Positions 15,101 through 23,134 of a stretch of DNA of 23,595 nucleotides are shown here, in pieces; position 1 is the stretch's first letter; every line of letters begins with the position of its first letter. Origin of the DNA: CAZPAH01 sp964584495 (GTDB lineage Bacteria > Krumholzibacteriota > Krumholzibacteriia > Krumholzibacteriales > Krumholzibacteriaceae); NCBI GenBank assembly GCA_964584495.1, contig CAZPAH010000034.1:1-23595 (forward strand). Direction: 5' to 3'. Under the pieces are notes generated by a model, which searched no databases, was not told the DNA's origin, and worked only from the letters and a program-made list of their open reading frames with translations. Made by a program: the position numbers and the translations under genes.

Positions 15101-16621
15101 TTGAATACCGAGAGAGGATATTGCACGCTGCTTGTTACCATTCTGCTCGTGCTCCTGTCAAATGCCACTGCATCAGGTGCCCCGGCGCGTGTCGCCTCGT
15201 TGCCCGACAAGATACTGAATGTGGCCTTATCGGGCAACCCGGTGACGATGGATCCGTTGATCATAGAGGATGCGCTTTCACTATCCGTCGTGAGCAACAA
15301 TGTCTACGAGACCCTTGCCAGGTACACCAGCGGAAAGATATCGACGATCGAGCCTTCGCTTGCGGTCAGCTGGGAGGTCCGCCAAACGGGGAGGGAATGG
15401 ATCTTCCAGATAAGGGACGGGGTCAGGTTTCACGACGGGACGCTTCTTACAGCCGACGACGTAGTCAGCTCGTTCGAAAGGTACACGGGTTTCAATGGAA
15501 GGGTCGAGAAGGTGGGGCCCCTGAGCGTCAGGTTCTTCTTCGATGACAAGATGGCGAATTTCGATAAGACGACAACGGATGCCAGGTTCTCAATAGTGAA
15601 GATCCTCAATGACGGCAGGATAATAGGGACCGGCCCCTTCATGGTAACCGAATGGGATCCCACGAGGAAGATCGTCCTGGAATCCTTTGACATGTACTGG
15701 GGAGGGCGTCCAAATATCGACGAAGTCGTTTTTCATTGCTCCACCGGGCACAGCGAAGCGATGCGGATGATAAAGAGGGGGGAGATCGATGTCATCGATA
15801 TCATTCCGCCGTCGATGACCAGGGATTTCAAGAGGATCGAAAATGTCGTGCTTTCCACCCTCGAGGGCGTCAATATAAGCTACGTTCATATCAACATCGC
15901 AAGGCCTCCTCTGGATAATCCCGAGTTCAGGGAAGCGCTCAACATGCTTATAGACACTGATAGAATGATCAGGGAGGTATACTGGGGCGAGGCGGTGCCG
16001 TGCCGGGGGCTTCTCCCGCCGGTGCTGGGAGGATTGCAGGAAGGACCGCCGAGGATACTATACGATCCGATCCGGGCGAAGAGAACGATAGACAGGCTTC
16101 TAGGTGGAAAGAAATGCAGGCTTACGATGTTGGGACTGCCCTTTCCAAGGCCATACAGCCCGGAGCCCGAGCGTCTCGCGTCTCTCATCAAGGAATTTCT
16201 CGAAAGCGCCGGCATCGAGATCGACTATAAGCCGACCGGCTCCATGAGTGAATATCTTGAAATATTCCAGAAGAGGCAATTCGATCTGGCCCTGTCAGGC
16301 TGGGTTATAGAATCGAGAAATCCGGACGACCTCTTCAGGCAGCTTTTCGGCGTCGGGGGCGGAACATCGGCCGGCCTGGTGACTCTACCCGACGATCGAT
16401 TCGAGTCGCTCATATTGATGGCCAGGAGAACGATCTCGTTGAACAAGCAACACGAGCTTTACAGCAAGGCGACGGACATCTTCTTCGAAAATTACCCCTG
16501 GATAATGCTGGCCCACACGAACCAGACCGGCGCCTACAGGAAAGGGATCACGGGGCTGAGCTTCAGCCCCACCGGTGAATTGAGGGCTGCCAACGTTCAG
16601 AAGGAAATCATAGTGCAATAG
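15101..16621 (+). CDS. ABC transporter substrate-binding protein, family 5 (oligopeptide/nickel type)
   Basis: The 506-residue periplasmic protein is an extracellular solute-binding protein family 5 member, delivering peptides, nickel or similar ligands to an ABC importer. A signal peptide covers about residues 1-27 (hydrophobic core LLVTILLVLLS, then NATASGAPA). The mature part begins with the family pattern LSGNPVTMDPL and continues with NNVYETLARY, EPSLAVSWEV, FQIRDGVRFHDG and LTADDVVSSFERY. The middle and end have the usual GTGPFMVTEW and PWIMLAHTNQTGAYRK. Length is typical. There is no lipobox. The start is TTG with AGGAGG 4 bases upstream. No permease or ATPase gene is in the window, so it is an orphan component here. 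It lies on the plus strand between gatD and gatE, which are both on the minus strand. Confidence 0.92.
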   Translation: MNTERGYCTLLVTILLVLLSNATASGAPARVASLPDKILNVALSGNPVTMDPLIIEDALSLSVVSNNVYETLARYTSGKISTIEPSLAVSWEVRQTGREWIFQIRDGVRFHDGTLLTADDVVSSFERYTGFNGRVEKVGPLSVRFFFDDKMANFDKTTTDARFSIVKILNDGRIIGTGPFMVTEWDPTRKIVLESFDMYWGGRPNIDEVVFHCSTGHSEAMRMIKRGEIDVIDIIPPSMTRDFKRIENVVLSTLEGVNISYVHINIARPPLDNPEFREALNMLIDTDRMIREVYWGEAVPCRGLLPPVLGGLQEGPPRILYDPIRAKRTIDRLLGGKKCRLTMLGLPFPRPYSPEPERLASLIKEFLESAGIEIDYKPTGSMSEYLEIFQKRQFDLALSGWVIESRNPDDLFRQLFGVGGGTSAGLVTLPDDRFESLILMARRTISLNKQHELYSKATDIFFENYPWIMLAHTNQTGAYRKGITGLSFSPTGELRAANVQKEIIVQ

Positions 16622-16687
16622 GTGGGGCGCCGGGGCGCATCGTCAGGGTCTTCCGTCAGGTCATCCGGCGGGGCGGCCATTTCCGTT

Positions 16688-18613
16688 TCAGGATTGTCCC
16701 CCGGAAGATATAATCGATTCTATCCTGGCTGCCGTTTCCCTGCCGCCGATAATCCCGTCGAATCTGTCCCTGATACGGCCCATCAGGAATCTTTTAAGCT
16801 TCCCCTTCTCCATGCCGGCCGTGTCTTTCCTGTCCAGCAGCTTTACCGCCATCCCGTCGACGGTTTTCTCTGAAGGAAGCTTTATCTTTGAAAAGACAGA
16901 GGCCGGAACAGGAGGGGCCGGGCCGCATGTCTTCTCGACCGCGCCTGCGACGGCGTCAAGGGGAAAGGACCGCCTGTCCGCCTCCTCGAGGAGGGCCATC
17001 AGGACGGGTCTCTCGAGCGAGCCGAATTTCCCTTTTTTCCTGAGATGGCTCATGGTGCTGAAAAAGAAGTGCGAGAGCTCTCTCGGGGAAAAAGAGGTTT
17101 CGGCCGCCGCTTCGTCGAAAGCTTCTCTCCATGGGGAGATCGCCATCTTCCAGGCGACCTCTTCGCCGAGACCGGCTTGGATATATCTGTCCCTGCGGTC
17201 CCATGGACGTTCCGGCAGGGATGATCTTATTCGCTCCATATGCTCGTCGGTTATCGCGATAGGGGGGAGATCGGTGTCCGGGTACATCCTGTTGGGGCCG
17301 GGAAGAATCCTTTCAAACCCGTTGGTGCCGTCGCTCATCGCCTGTCTCGTCTCGTTCACGACGCCGTCGATGGCTTCCCTAGCCCTGATCGAGATCTCGC
17401 TTGCGGCGGTATCCACGTCTTCCTTCTTTCCCCAGACGACGATTACGGCGTCGTTGTCGCCGGCCCCGGAGATTTTCGAGATCTTCTCCCATTCGCCGGT
17501 CGAGAACGTCTCGCCCACCATCTCGTTGTGGGCGATATTGGGCAGGTTGTCGAGGCAGGCGATCACCCTGACGCGGTCTGATACCTCCCTGGCGAATGTG
17601 ATTCCCGGCTGCGTGGGCCTGGAGAATATTCCCCTGTATCCCTTGATCACGACAGCCCTGGCCACCAGCCCCCCGTCCAGAGCCTCGCCGGCAGGGCGGT
17701 ACCTGGTGCCTGTCAGGATCTTCGTTATATCGTGGGAGGTCGATTTGAAAGAGGAGGCCGTTATCTTCCTCCGCGCCAGCTCGCTCTTGATTTCGAGAAG
17801 GGCGACTTGGCGAAGGGCTTCGTTGTGAACGAGAAGGGGTATCGCCGGGATGCGGGAAACCCCCTTGATCTCCACCCTTGTCCCGCCCTCGACCGATACG
17901 TTCACGTCCTGCCTTGCGGCCCCGATCCCGATGCGGACCTTGCCGGAGGACCTGGCGAGGTATCTCAGGACCTGGGCGACCTCGGCTACCTCCCGCGGAG
18001 TCCTCATCTCGGGGCCTGTGACCATCTCGATGAGCGGGATCCCGAGCCGGTCGGTCATGTAGACGCGATTGTGACCTATGTCGCTCACCTCGCGGCAGGC
18101 GTCTTCCTCGAGCCCCAGCTGTATAATGCTTATGCGGCGGTCCCGGTAGGGGATCCACCCGTCCACACCCAGGATCGTGGTCCGCTGGAACCCGGTAGGT
18201 ATCGAACCGTCGAGATACTGTTTTCTCGCGATATGAACCTCGCTCACAAGCTTGCAGTTGAGGAGCATAGTTATCTCCAGCGCGATATCGAGGGCCTGCC
18301 TGTTAAGCTCGAAGGGGGGCGTGTCGTCCATCTCGTACGTGCAGACCGTGTCCTCGTGGATCTGGTATATGATCTCCTTCTTGGTCTTGAACTCCATCAG
18401 GGCGGTTCCGTCGTACTCGCCGAGCTCGGAAAGGGTGGGCCTCATGTGCCTCAGGATGCTGGCGTCGAAATCCTCGCTGTAGGGCTTGACGGGGCAGCGG
18501 CAGAACAGCTTTTTACTGGTGTCGAGCTGCTGGTGGATCTCCAGCCCGCTTCGAAGGCCGATCGACGCGTAGTCCTCGGGAGTCATCTCCTCCATCTTCC
18601 TCATTTCCGCCAA
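16688..18613 (-). CDS. gatE: Glu-tRNA(Gln) amidotransferase subunit E, archaeal-type GatE
   Basis: GatE binds Glu-tRNA(Gln), activates its glutamate with ATP and amidates it with ammonia from GatD. The 641 residues fit GatE rather than bacterial GatB (about 480). The cradle domain starts GLRSGLEIHQQLDTSKKLFC and has the metal-site cysteines in FCRCP (38, 40), then YQIHEDTVCTYEMDDTPPFE and KQYLDGSIPTGFQRT. An AspRS-like GAD insertion (about 290-420) distinguishes GatE from GatB. Then come LPGPNRMYPDTDLPPI and a helical plus YqeY-like tail to 641 (last stretch FLMGRIRDRFDG). The start is TTG 18613, chosen because AAGGAG lies 6 bases upstream; ATGs at 18604, 18595 and 18586 are poorer. It starts 25 bases after glnA on the same strand. 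Confidence 0.95.
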   Translation of the reverse strand: MAEMRKMEEMTPEDYASIGLRSGLEIHQQLDTSKKLFCRCPVKPYSEDFDASILRHMRPTLSELGEYDGTALMEFKTKKEIIYQIHEDTVCTYEMDDTPPFELNRQALDIALEITMLLNCKLVSEVHIARKQYLDGSIPTGFQRTTILGVDGWIPYRDRRISIIQLGLEEDACREVSDIGHNRVYMTDRLGIPLIEMVTGPEMRTPREVAEVAQVLRYLARSSGKVRIGIGAARQDVNVSVEGGTRVEIKGVSRIPAIPLLVHNEALRQVALLEIKSELARRKITASSFKSTSHDITKILTGTRYRPAGEALDGGLVARAVVIKGYRGIFSRPTQPGITFAREVSDRVRVIACLDNLPNIAHNEMVGETFSTGEWEKISKISGAGDNDAVIVVWGKKEDVDTAASEISIRAREAIDGVVNETRQAMSDGTNGFERILPGPNRMYPDTDLPPIAITDEHMERIRSSLPERPWDRRDRYIQAGLGEEVAWKMAISPWREAFDEAAAETSFSPRELSHFFFSTMSHLRKKGKFGSLERPVLMALLEEADRRSFPLDAVAGAVEKTCGPAPPVPASVFSKIKLPSEKTVDGMAVKLLDRKDTAGMEKGKLKRFLMGRIRDRFDGIIGGRETAARIESIISSGGQS

Positions 18614-18638
18614 TCGAAGCTCCTTCTCTGAAAATTGT

Positions 18639-20048
18639 TCAGCAATCGAGGTAGAACTGGATCTCCAGCGGGTGGGTGCGGTTTCTCACCGGCATGACGT
18701 CCTTCTCGAATTTGAGACCGATCCAGTCCTCTATCATCGTCTTGTCGAATACATTTCCTTCCAGCAGGTATGCGTGGTCTTTCCTCAGCGCTTGGAGCGC
18801 CTCTGAGAGGTTTCCAGGAAGGGGCTTGAGCTTGTTTCGCTCCTTCTTGCTCAATTCGAAGATATTCAGGTCGAACGGACCGAAGCCGAGCTTGCCTGGA
18901 TCGAGCTTCTTCTTGATGCCGTCGAGCCCCGCCATGAGCTGGGCCGCCATCGCCAGGTAGACGTTGCAGGTGGCGTCTGGAGGCCTGAACTCGATCCTCT
19001 TCGCATCGGGCGAACTGGCGTACTTGGGTATTCTTATAGCGGCGCTTCGGTTGCCGATCGAGAAGAAGCTGTTGACCGGCGCCTCGAATCCGGGGATGAG
19101 CCTCTTGTATGAATTCGTGCTCGGATTCGTCAGGGCGAGAAGGGAGGGAGCGTGATAGAGAAGCCCGGCAATATAATGGAGCGCAGTTTTGCTCAAGCCG
19201 GCGTAACCGCTCTTGTCGTAGAAGAGGGGCTTGCCTTTCTTGAACAGGTGCTGATGGAAATGCATCCCGTTGCCGGCTTCGTTGTGAAGCGGCTTCGGCA
19301 TGAACGTGGCGATCTTTCCGGTCTCGTGGGCGGTCATCCTGGCGAAGTATTTGACGGTCATCGCTATGTCGCCCATCCTCTTTAGAGGGGCGAACTGCAC
19401 TTCGATCTCGACCTGGCCGTGACCGCCGACCTCGTGGTGATGATAGTTTATCGGAATCCCCGCTTCCTCGAGAAGCGTGACCGTTTTGTCCCTGATGCTG
19501 GCCGCCTTATCTTCGGGGGGAAGCGCATGGTAGCCCCCGCTCGTCTTGAGCCCGAATCCACCCGTATCCTCTCCCTCGAATGCCATGATTTCATAACCGA
19601 AATTCATCGAGGACATCGAGACGAGAACCTCGTCGAATAAGTAATACTCGAACTCCGGCCCCCACATCGACAGGTCCGCAATGCCAGTCTTCTTCATGTA
19701 CTCGACCGATTTCTCCGCGATGTATCTGGGATCGCGGGGAAAAGGCTTCTTCGAGTCGGCCTCGACGATGCTGCATATGAACGAGATCGTCGGTATCGAG
19801 CTGAACGGATCGATGAACCCCGTCGACAGGTCGGGGACGAGGGAAAGATCTCCAAGCTCGATCGTCTTCAGTCCGGCGAAGTTGGATCCGTCGAACCCGA
19901 GGCCGTTTTTGAAAAGCTCCTTGCCGAGGCTGGAGGCGGGGACGGTCAGGTGATGCCATTTCCCGAGAAAATCGGTGAATTTGAGATCTATAAGGCGGAT
20001 GTCATGTTCCCCCATGACTTTCTTAACTTCAGCTATCGAGGAATAAAT
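18639..20048 (-). CDS. glnA: Glutamine synthetase type I (GSI-beta-like), Phe at the adenylylation position
   Basis: The enzyme makes glutamine from glutamate, ammonia and ATP as a dodecamer. Visible active-site blocks include GFDGSNF, GPEFEYYLFDE, HHHEVGGHGQVEIEV, NGMHFHQHLF, NPSTNSYKRLIPGFEAPVN, NRSAAIRIP and RIEFRPPDATC. The C-terminal MIEDWIGLKFEKDV and THPLEIQFYL resemble the beta subtype of Escherichia coli. The loop that carries the adenylylated Tyr in E. coli (NLYDLP) reads NIFELS, with Phe encoded at 18858-18860. From ATG 20015 the protein (458 residues) lacks the first helix of the family. The frame continues upstream as SSIAEVKKVMGEHDIRLIDL, aligning with the E. coli N-terminus. 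GGAGGT lies 6 bases before an in-frame ATT (20048), giving 469 residues, the E. coli length. I favour this start but not with certainty. gatE follows after 25 bases. Confidence 0.93.
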   Translation of the reverse strand: MYSSIAEVKKVMGEHDIRLIDLKFTDFLGKWHHLTVPASSLGKELFKNGLGFDGSNFAGLKTIELGDLSLVPDLSTGFIDPFSSIPTISFICSIVEADSKKPFPRDPRYIAEKSVEYMKKTGIADLSMWGPEFEYYLFDEVLVSMSSMNFGYEIMAFEGEDTGGFGLKTSGGYHALPPEDKAASIRDKTVTLLEEAGIPINYHHHEVGGHGQVEIEVQFAPLKRMGDIAMTVKYFARMTAHETGKIATFMPKPLHNEAGNGMHFHQHLFKKGKPLFYDKSGYAGLSKTALHYIAGLLYHAPSLLALTNPSTNSYKRLIPGFEAPVNSFFSIGNRSAAIRIPKYASSPDAKRIEFRPPDATCNVYLAMAAQLMAGLDGIKKKLDPGKLGFGPFDLNIFELSKKERNKLKPLPGNLSEALQALRKDHAYLLEGNVFDKTMIEDWIGLKFEKDVMPVRNRTHPLEIQFYLDC

Positions 20049-20054
20049 TTTATA

Positions 20055-20060
20055 ACCTCC
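20055..20060 (-). promoter_or_regulatory. Ribosome binding site pointing to an ATT start for glnA
   Basis: On the minus strand GGAGGT is followed by six bases (TATAAA) and then ATT at 20046-20048 in the glnA frame. The ATG at 20015 is about 40 bases away and has only a weak AAGAAAG before it. An alternative is that this SD serves a non-conserved leader. Confidence 0.5.
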
Positions 20061-20122
20061 CGTTACACCGCAATATACGGTCTTCTCGCTCGTGACTACG
20101 CCGGTCGGCGGTCAACATTCCA

Positions 20123-20151
20123 ACTATAGGTAATCGATTTTGCCTATTCAA
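20123..20151 (-). promoter_or_regulatory. Sigma70-type promoter of the glnA-gatE operon
   Basis: On the minus strand TTGAAT (20146-20151) is followed by a 17-base spacer and TATAGT (20123-20128, five of six consensus bases). The transcript would start near 20116, giving a leader of about 70 bases to the ATT start or about 100 to the ATG. No sigma54-type GG-N10-GC element was noticed. Confidence 0.6.
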
Positions 20152-20187
20152 GTAATAAATCCTGGAGCCTTGGGGGGTCTTTTCCGA

Positions 20188-20216
20188 TTGACATTTTCCC
20201 TCCCTGATGATATTGA
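20188..20216 (+). promoter_or_regulatory. Candidate sigma70-type promoter of the OFA transporter gene
   Basis: A perfect -35 TTGACA (20188-20193) is followed by 17 bases and TATTGA (20211-20216, three of six). The leader of about 130 bases holds two hairpins, GGCCG/CGGCC (20253-20267) and GCCGTC/GACGGC (20271-20294). It faces away from the glnA promoter, with their -35 elements about 36 bases apart. Confidence 0.45.
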
Positions 20217-20351
20217 GGGGCATAATTCGTTCGACTAATGGATGGTGCGAGAGGCCGCCTTTCGGCCCCCGCCGTCCTGCGGATAGAAGACGGCTCGCGG
20301 CGTAGGCGGCGCTGCGGGTGGTTCAAAGTTTTTCTCAGAAGGGAGACCTGA

Positions 20352-21656
20352 ATGAGCGAAGGAAAGGTCATGAACAGGTGGATCGTCGTCGTGGGCGCCA
20401 TCCTGATCCAGCTCTGCCTCGGAGCGATCTACGCCTGGTCGGTATTCACGAAACAGATTACGACTTCCGGCGGAGGGTACGAATTCTCCGCCAAGCAGGC
20501 GGCATGGGTCTTCTCGGCGGGCCTTGCGACCTTCGCGGTGGTGATGGTTATGGCGGGGAGGCTGCAGGCGAAGCTCGGCCCGCGGCCGATAGCCATGGCG
20601 GGGGGTATCGTTCTCGGCCTCGGATATATCCTGGGGGGTTTCCTGGGGAGCAGCTTCTTGGCCCAGCTCATCTGCATCGGGATCATAGGCGGAGCGGGGA
20701 TCGGACTCGCCTACGTGGTGCCGATAGCAGTCGGCGTGAAATGGTTTCCCGACAAGAAGGGCATGATCTCGGGTCTCGCGGTCGCCGGGTTCGGTTTCGG
20801 CGCGACTCTCTGGGTGAAGCTCGCCGGAAGCTGGTTCGGAGGCCTCCTCAACACGACGAGCCTCTTCGGCCTGCCCGGAGTCCAGAGCGTGTTTTTCATT
20901 TACGGAGTGGTGTTCCTCGTCCTCGTGCTGCTGGGAAGCACCGTTATGATCAACCCCCCGGCCGGGTTCAAGCCGAAGGGGTGGGAGCCTCCCGAGCCGG
21001 CGGCGACGACGAAGGCGACCGGCGCGATCGATCTGACGAGCGGCGAGATGCTGAGGACTCCGCAGTTCTATTTTCTATGGTTGATGTTCGTGGGCTCGGC
21101 GCTGGCCGGCCTTATGGTGATCTACTGCATCAGGCTCTTCGGGATCGACGTCCTTCAGACGAGCGGGGCGGCCGCCGACGCGAAGACCGCCGGCGTGATA
21201 GCGGGAACGGCGATGGCCTGGTACGCGATCCTCAACGGCCTCGGCCGTATAGTCTGGGGCACGGTTTCCGACAAGATCGGACGCAAGCTCGCCCTCTTTC
21301 TCATGTGCCTCTTCCAGGGAATAATAATGCTGCTCTTCTTCAAGATGGGCGGCTCTAAGGCGGGTCTCATCGTCGGGGCCTGCATCATCGGATTCAACTT
21401 CGGCGGCAACTTCGCCCTCTTTCCGGCCGCTACGGCCGACTTCTTCGGGAACAAGTACGTCGGAACCAATTACGGCTGGGTTTTCCTCGCCTACGGAGTG
21501 GCCGGGATCGCCGGGCCGCAGATAGCCGGGTATTTCAAGGATACCGCCAAAGGGGGCGACGTCGGCGCGTTTATGACGCCTTTCCTCGTGGCGGGAATAG
21601 CCTGCCTCGTTGCGGCCGTTATAGGGCTGCTTCTGAGGGCGCCGAAGAAGGCGTGA
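20352..21656 (+). CDS. OFA-family major facilitator transporter (oxalate/formate antiporter type)
   Basis: The 434-residue inner-membrane protein has 12 predicted helices and belongs to the OFA branch of the MFS, whose members carry small organic anions such as oxalate/formate, lactate or pyruvate. The family signature is at the N-terminus: NRWIVVVGAILIQLCLGAIY followed by AWSVFTKQIT. Typical MFS features are GRLQAKLGPRP between helices 2 and 3, VKWFPDKKGMISGLAVAGFG in helices 4-5, and GTVSDKIGRK in the second half. The central loop (about 205-235) is Pro/Glu/Lys-rich. SD GGGAGA lies 5 bases before the ATG. No formyl- or oxalyl-CoA genes are nearby, so the substrate is open. The gene ends at a rho-independent terminator and so is probably a single-gene unit, divergent from glnA. 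Confidence 0.9.
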   Translation: MSEGKVMNRWIVVVGAILIQLCLGAIYAWSVFTKQITTSGGGYEFSAKQAAWVFSAGLATFAVVMVMAGRLQAKLGPRPIAMAGGIVLGLGYILGGFLGSSFLAQLICIGIIGGAGIGLAYVVPIAVGVKWFPDKKGMISGLAVAGFGFGATLWVKLAGSWFGGLLNTTSLFGLPGVQSVFFIYGVVFLVLVLLGSTVMINPPAGFKPKGWEPPEPAATTKATGAIDLTSGEMLRTPQFYFLWLMFVGSALAGLMVIYCIRLFGIDVLQTSGAAADAKTAGVIAGTAMAWYAILNGLGRIVWGTVSDKIGRKLALFLMCLFQGIIMLLFFKMGGSKAGLIVGACIIGFNFGGNFALFPAATADFFGNKYVGTNYGWVFLAYGVAGIAGPQIAGYFKDTAKGGDVGAFMTPFLVAGIACLVAAVIGLLLRAPKKA

Positions 21657-21706
21657 CCTTGAGGGAGATCCTTCAGGCTGAAATGCCATAAGCGATGGAG
21701 ACGGTT

Positions 21707-21737
21707 GCAGGGGGCTCGAAGGCCCCCTGCTTTTATT
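21707..21737 (+). terminator. Rho-independent terminator after the OFA transporter gene
   Basis: The arm GCAGGGGGC (21707-21715) pairs perfectly with GCCCCCTGC (21722-21730) across TCGAAG and is followed directly by TTTTATT. It is the clearest intrinsic terminator in the window and separates the transporter from the uridine kinase gene. Confidence 0.9.
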
Positions 21738-21753
21738 CGGGAGGACGATCCTC

Positions 21754-22416
21754 ATGGCGGAAGGCGGTGGGAGAGGTAAGGCGGGCGCGACTTATATTAT
21801 AGGCATTGCGGGGCCTTCCTGCTCGGGCAAGACGGCGCTCGCATCCCTTCTGGCGGAACGGCTCGGCGGAGCCGTCCTCATCCATCTCGATTCCTATTAC
21901 AGGGACCTGGCCGGGCTAGATCGGCGGACCCGCGCACGGGTGAATTTCGATCTTCCCGAAGCGCTCGATCTCGAGCTTTTCGAGAAGGACCTCGGGGAGC
22001 TTTCGGCGGGCGGGGATATACTGGTTCCGTCGTATAATTTCAAGACACATATGAGGGAGGACCGTTCACGGTGGACACCGGTGCGCCTTAAGAGGGCGGG
22101 ACGGGGCAAAAGGTTTATCGTGGTCGAGGGGCTTCACGCTCTGTACCTGCCCGAGGTGAGGGAACTGCTCGATCTCGGCGTATTTCTCGACGCTTCCGCC
22201 GAGGTATGCCTCTCGCGGCGGATGGAGAGGGATATGCGGGAGCGCGGCAGGACGCGCGCGCAGGTCGCCGAGCAGTTCGAAAAGACGGTTATTCCGATGT
22301 ACGCGCTCTACGTTCTGCCGGTTCGCGATAAGGCCGATCTCGTCCTTGACGGGGAAGACCCTCTGGAGCTTTTGGCCGATAGAATCGTCGCGGCGATTGG
22401 ACCCTTTCCCATTTGA
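21754..22416 (+). CDS. udk: Uridine kinase-like P-loop kinase
   Basis: The 220-residue cytoplasmic P-loop NTPase resembles uridine/cytidine kinases of pyrimidine salvage, which phosphorylate uridine or cytidine to the monophosphate. The Walker A motif is GPSCSGKT (residues 20-27). The acceptor-site segments are HLDSYYRDL and NFDLPEALDLELF (NFDHPEA in typical Udk). VPSYNFKTHMR and the Walker B-like strand FIVVEGLHALY follow, as in the family's YDF..H.R and VEGI. A lid region SRRMERDMRERGRT is present, and the end is ADLVLDG. Phosphoribulokinase is a relative but fits less well. SD GGGAGG lies about 10 bases upstream of the ATG. folE follows after 70 bases, perhaps on the same transcript. Confidence 0.85.
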   Translation: MAEGGGRGKAGATYIIGIAGPSCSGKTALASLLAERLGGAVLIHLDSYYRDLAGLDRRTRARVNFDLPEALDLELFEKDLGELSAGGDILVPSYNFKTHMREDRSRWTPVRLKRAGRGKRFIVVEGLHALYLPEVRELLDLGVFLDASAEVCLSRRMERDMRERGRTRAQVAEQFEKTVIPMYALYVLPVRDKADLVLDGEDPLELLADRIVAAIGPFPI

Positions 22417-22486
22417 AATAATCTCCCCCCCGTGGTACCTTCGAAGTCTCTCTGTAACTGCACGAGGATTAATACGGGGGTTAGAT

Positions 22487-23047
22487 ATGGAAGACCATGT
22501 TCGCGAGATTCTCAAGCATCTGGGGGAAAACCCGGACAGGGAGGGTCTGCTCAGGACACCCGCGAGGGTAAGGGAATCGCTGGAATTCCTGACTGGCGGG
22601 TACAGGGAGGATATCGAAGGGATACTAGGATCCTCCATATTCGAGGAGGAGCACGACGAGATGATAATCGCCCGCGATATCAGCCTCTACTCCCTCTGCG
22701 AGCATCACATGCTTCCTTTCTTCGGCAAGTGCCACGTGGCCTATATCCCGAAGGGGAGGATCATAGGCCTATCGAAGATTCCCAGGGTGGTGGAGGTTTT
22801 TTCGAGGCGGCTTCAGATCCAGGAGCGTTTGACGAACCAGATAGCCAAGACGCTGATGGAGCACCTGAAACCGTACGGTGTCGCCGTGACCATAGAGGCC
22901 GTCCACCTCTGCATGGCGATGCGGGGGGTGAGAAAGAGGGATTCACTCATCATAACGAGCTCGATGCTGGGGGCCTTCAGAAACGACAGCAAGACGCGGA
23001 TGGAGTTCCTCAACCTGATCCGCGGCAGCGACCGGCACAAGTGGTAG
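22487..23047 (+). CDS. folE: GTP cyclohydrolase I
   Basis: The 186-residue cytoplasmic enzyme converts GTP to 7,8-dihydroneopterin triphosphate, the first step of folate (or queuosine/biopterin) synthesis. Zinc ligands are Cys71 and His74 in LCEHHMLPF and Cys142 in VHLCMAMRGV; the 71-residue spacing between the two Cys equals that of the E. coli enzyme. Other family blocks are EGLLRTPARV, YIPKGRIIGLSKIPR, the lengthy helix RRLQIQERLTNQIA, and ITSSMLGAFRND. It is complete, and an in-frame upstream extension to 22346 is rejected because it overlaps udk and carries no family sequence. The ATG follows GGGGGTTAGAT, a modest SD. Neighbouring folate genes are absent. Confidence 0.96.
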   Translation: MEDHVREILKHLGENPDREGLLRTPARVRESLEFLTGGYREDIEGILGSSIFEEEHDEMIIARDISLYSLCEHHMLPFFGKCHVAYIPKGRIIGLSKIPRVVEVFSRRLQIQERLTNQIAKTLMEHLKPYGVAVTIEAVHLCMAMRGVRKRDSLIITSSMLGAFRNDSKTRMEFLNLIRGSDRHKW

Positions 23048-23134
23048 GCGCCCGCGGGCTTCGATAGTCATCACGGCGGACCGACGCCATCGCTGCGAAT
23101 TCAAACTCGCCGATCTTTGTCGATTGTGCTGGAA

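Noticed and set aside
22346..22486. An upstream in-frame extension of folE
   Set aside because: It overlaps the end of the uridine kinase gene and adds 47 residues with no resemblance to the family; ATG 22487 gives the usual N-terminus.
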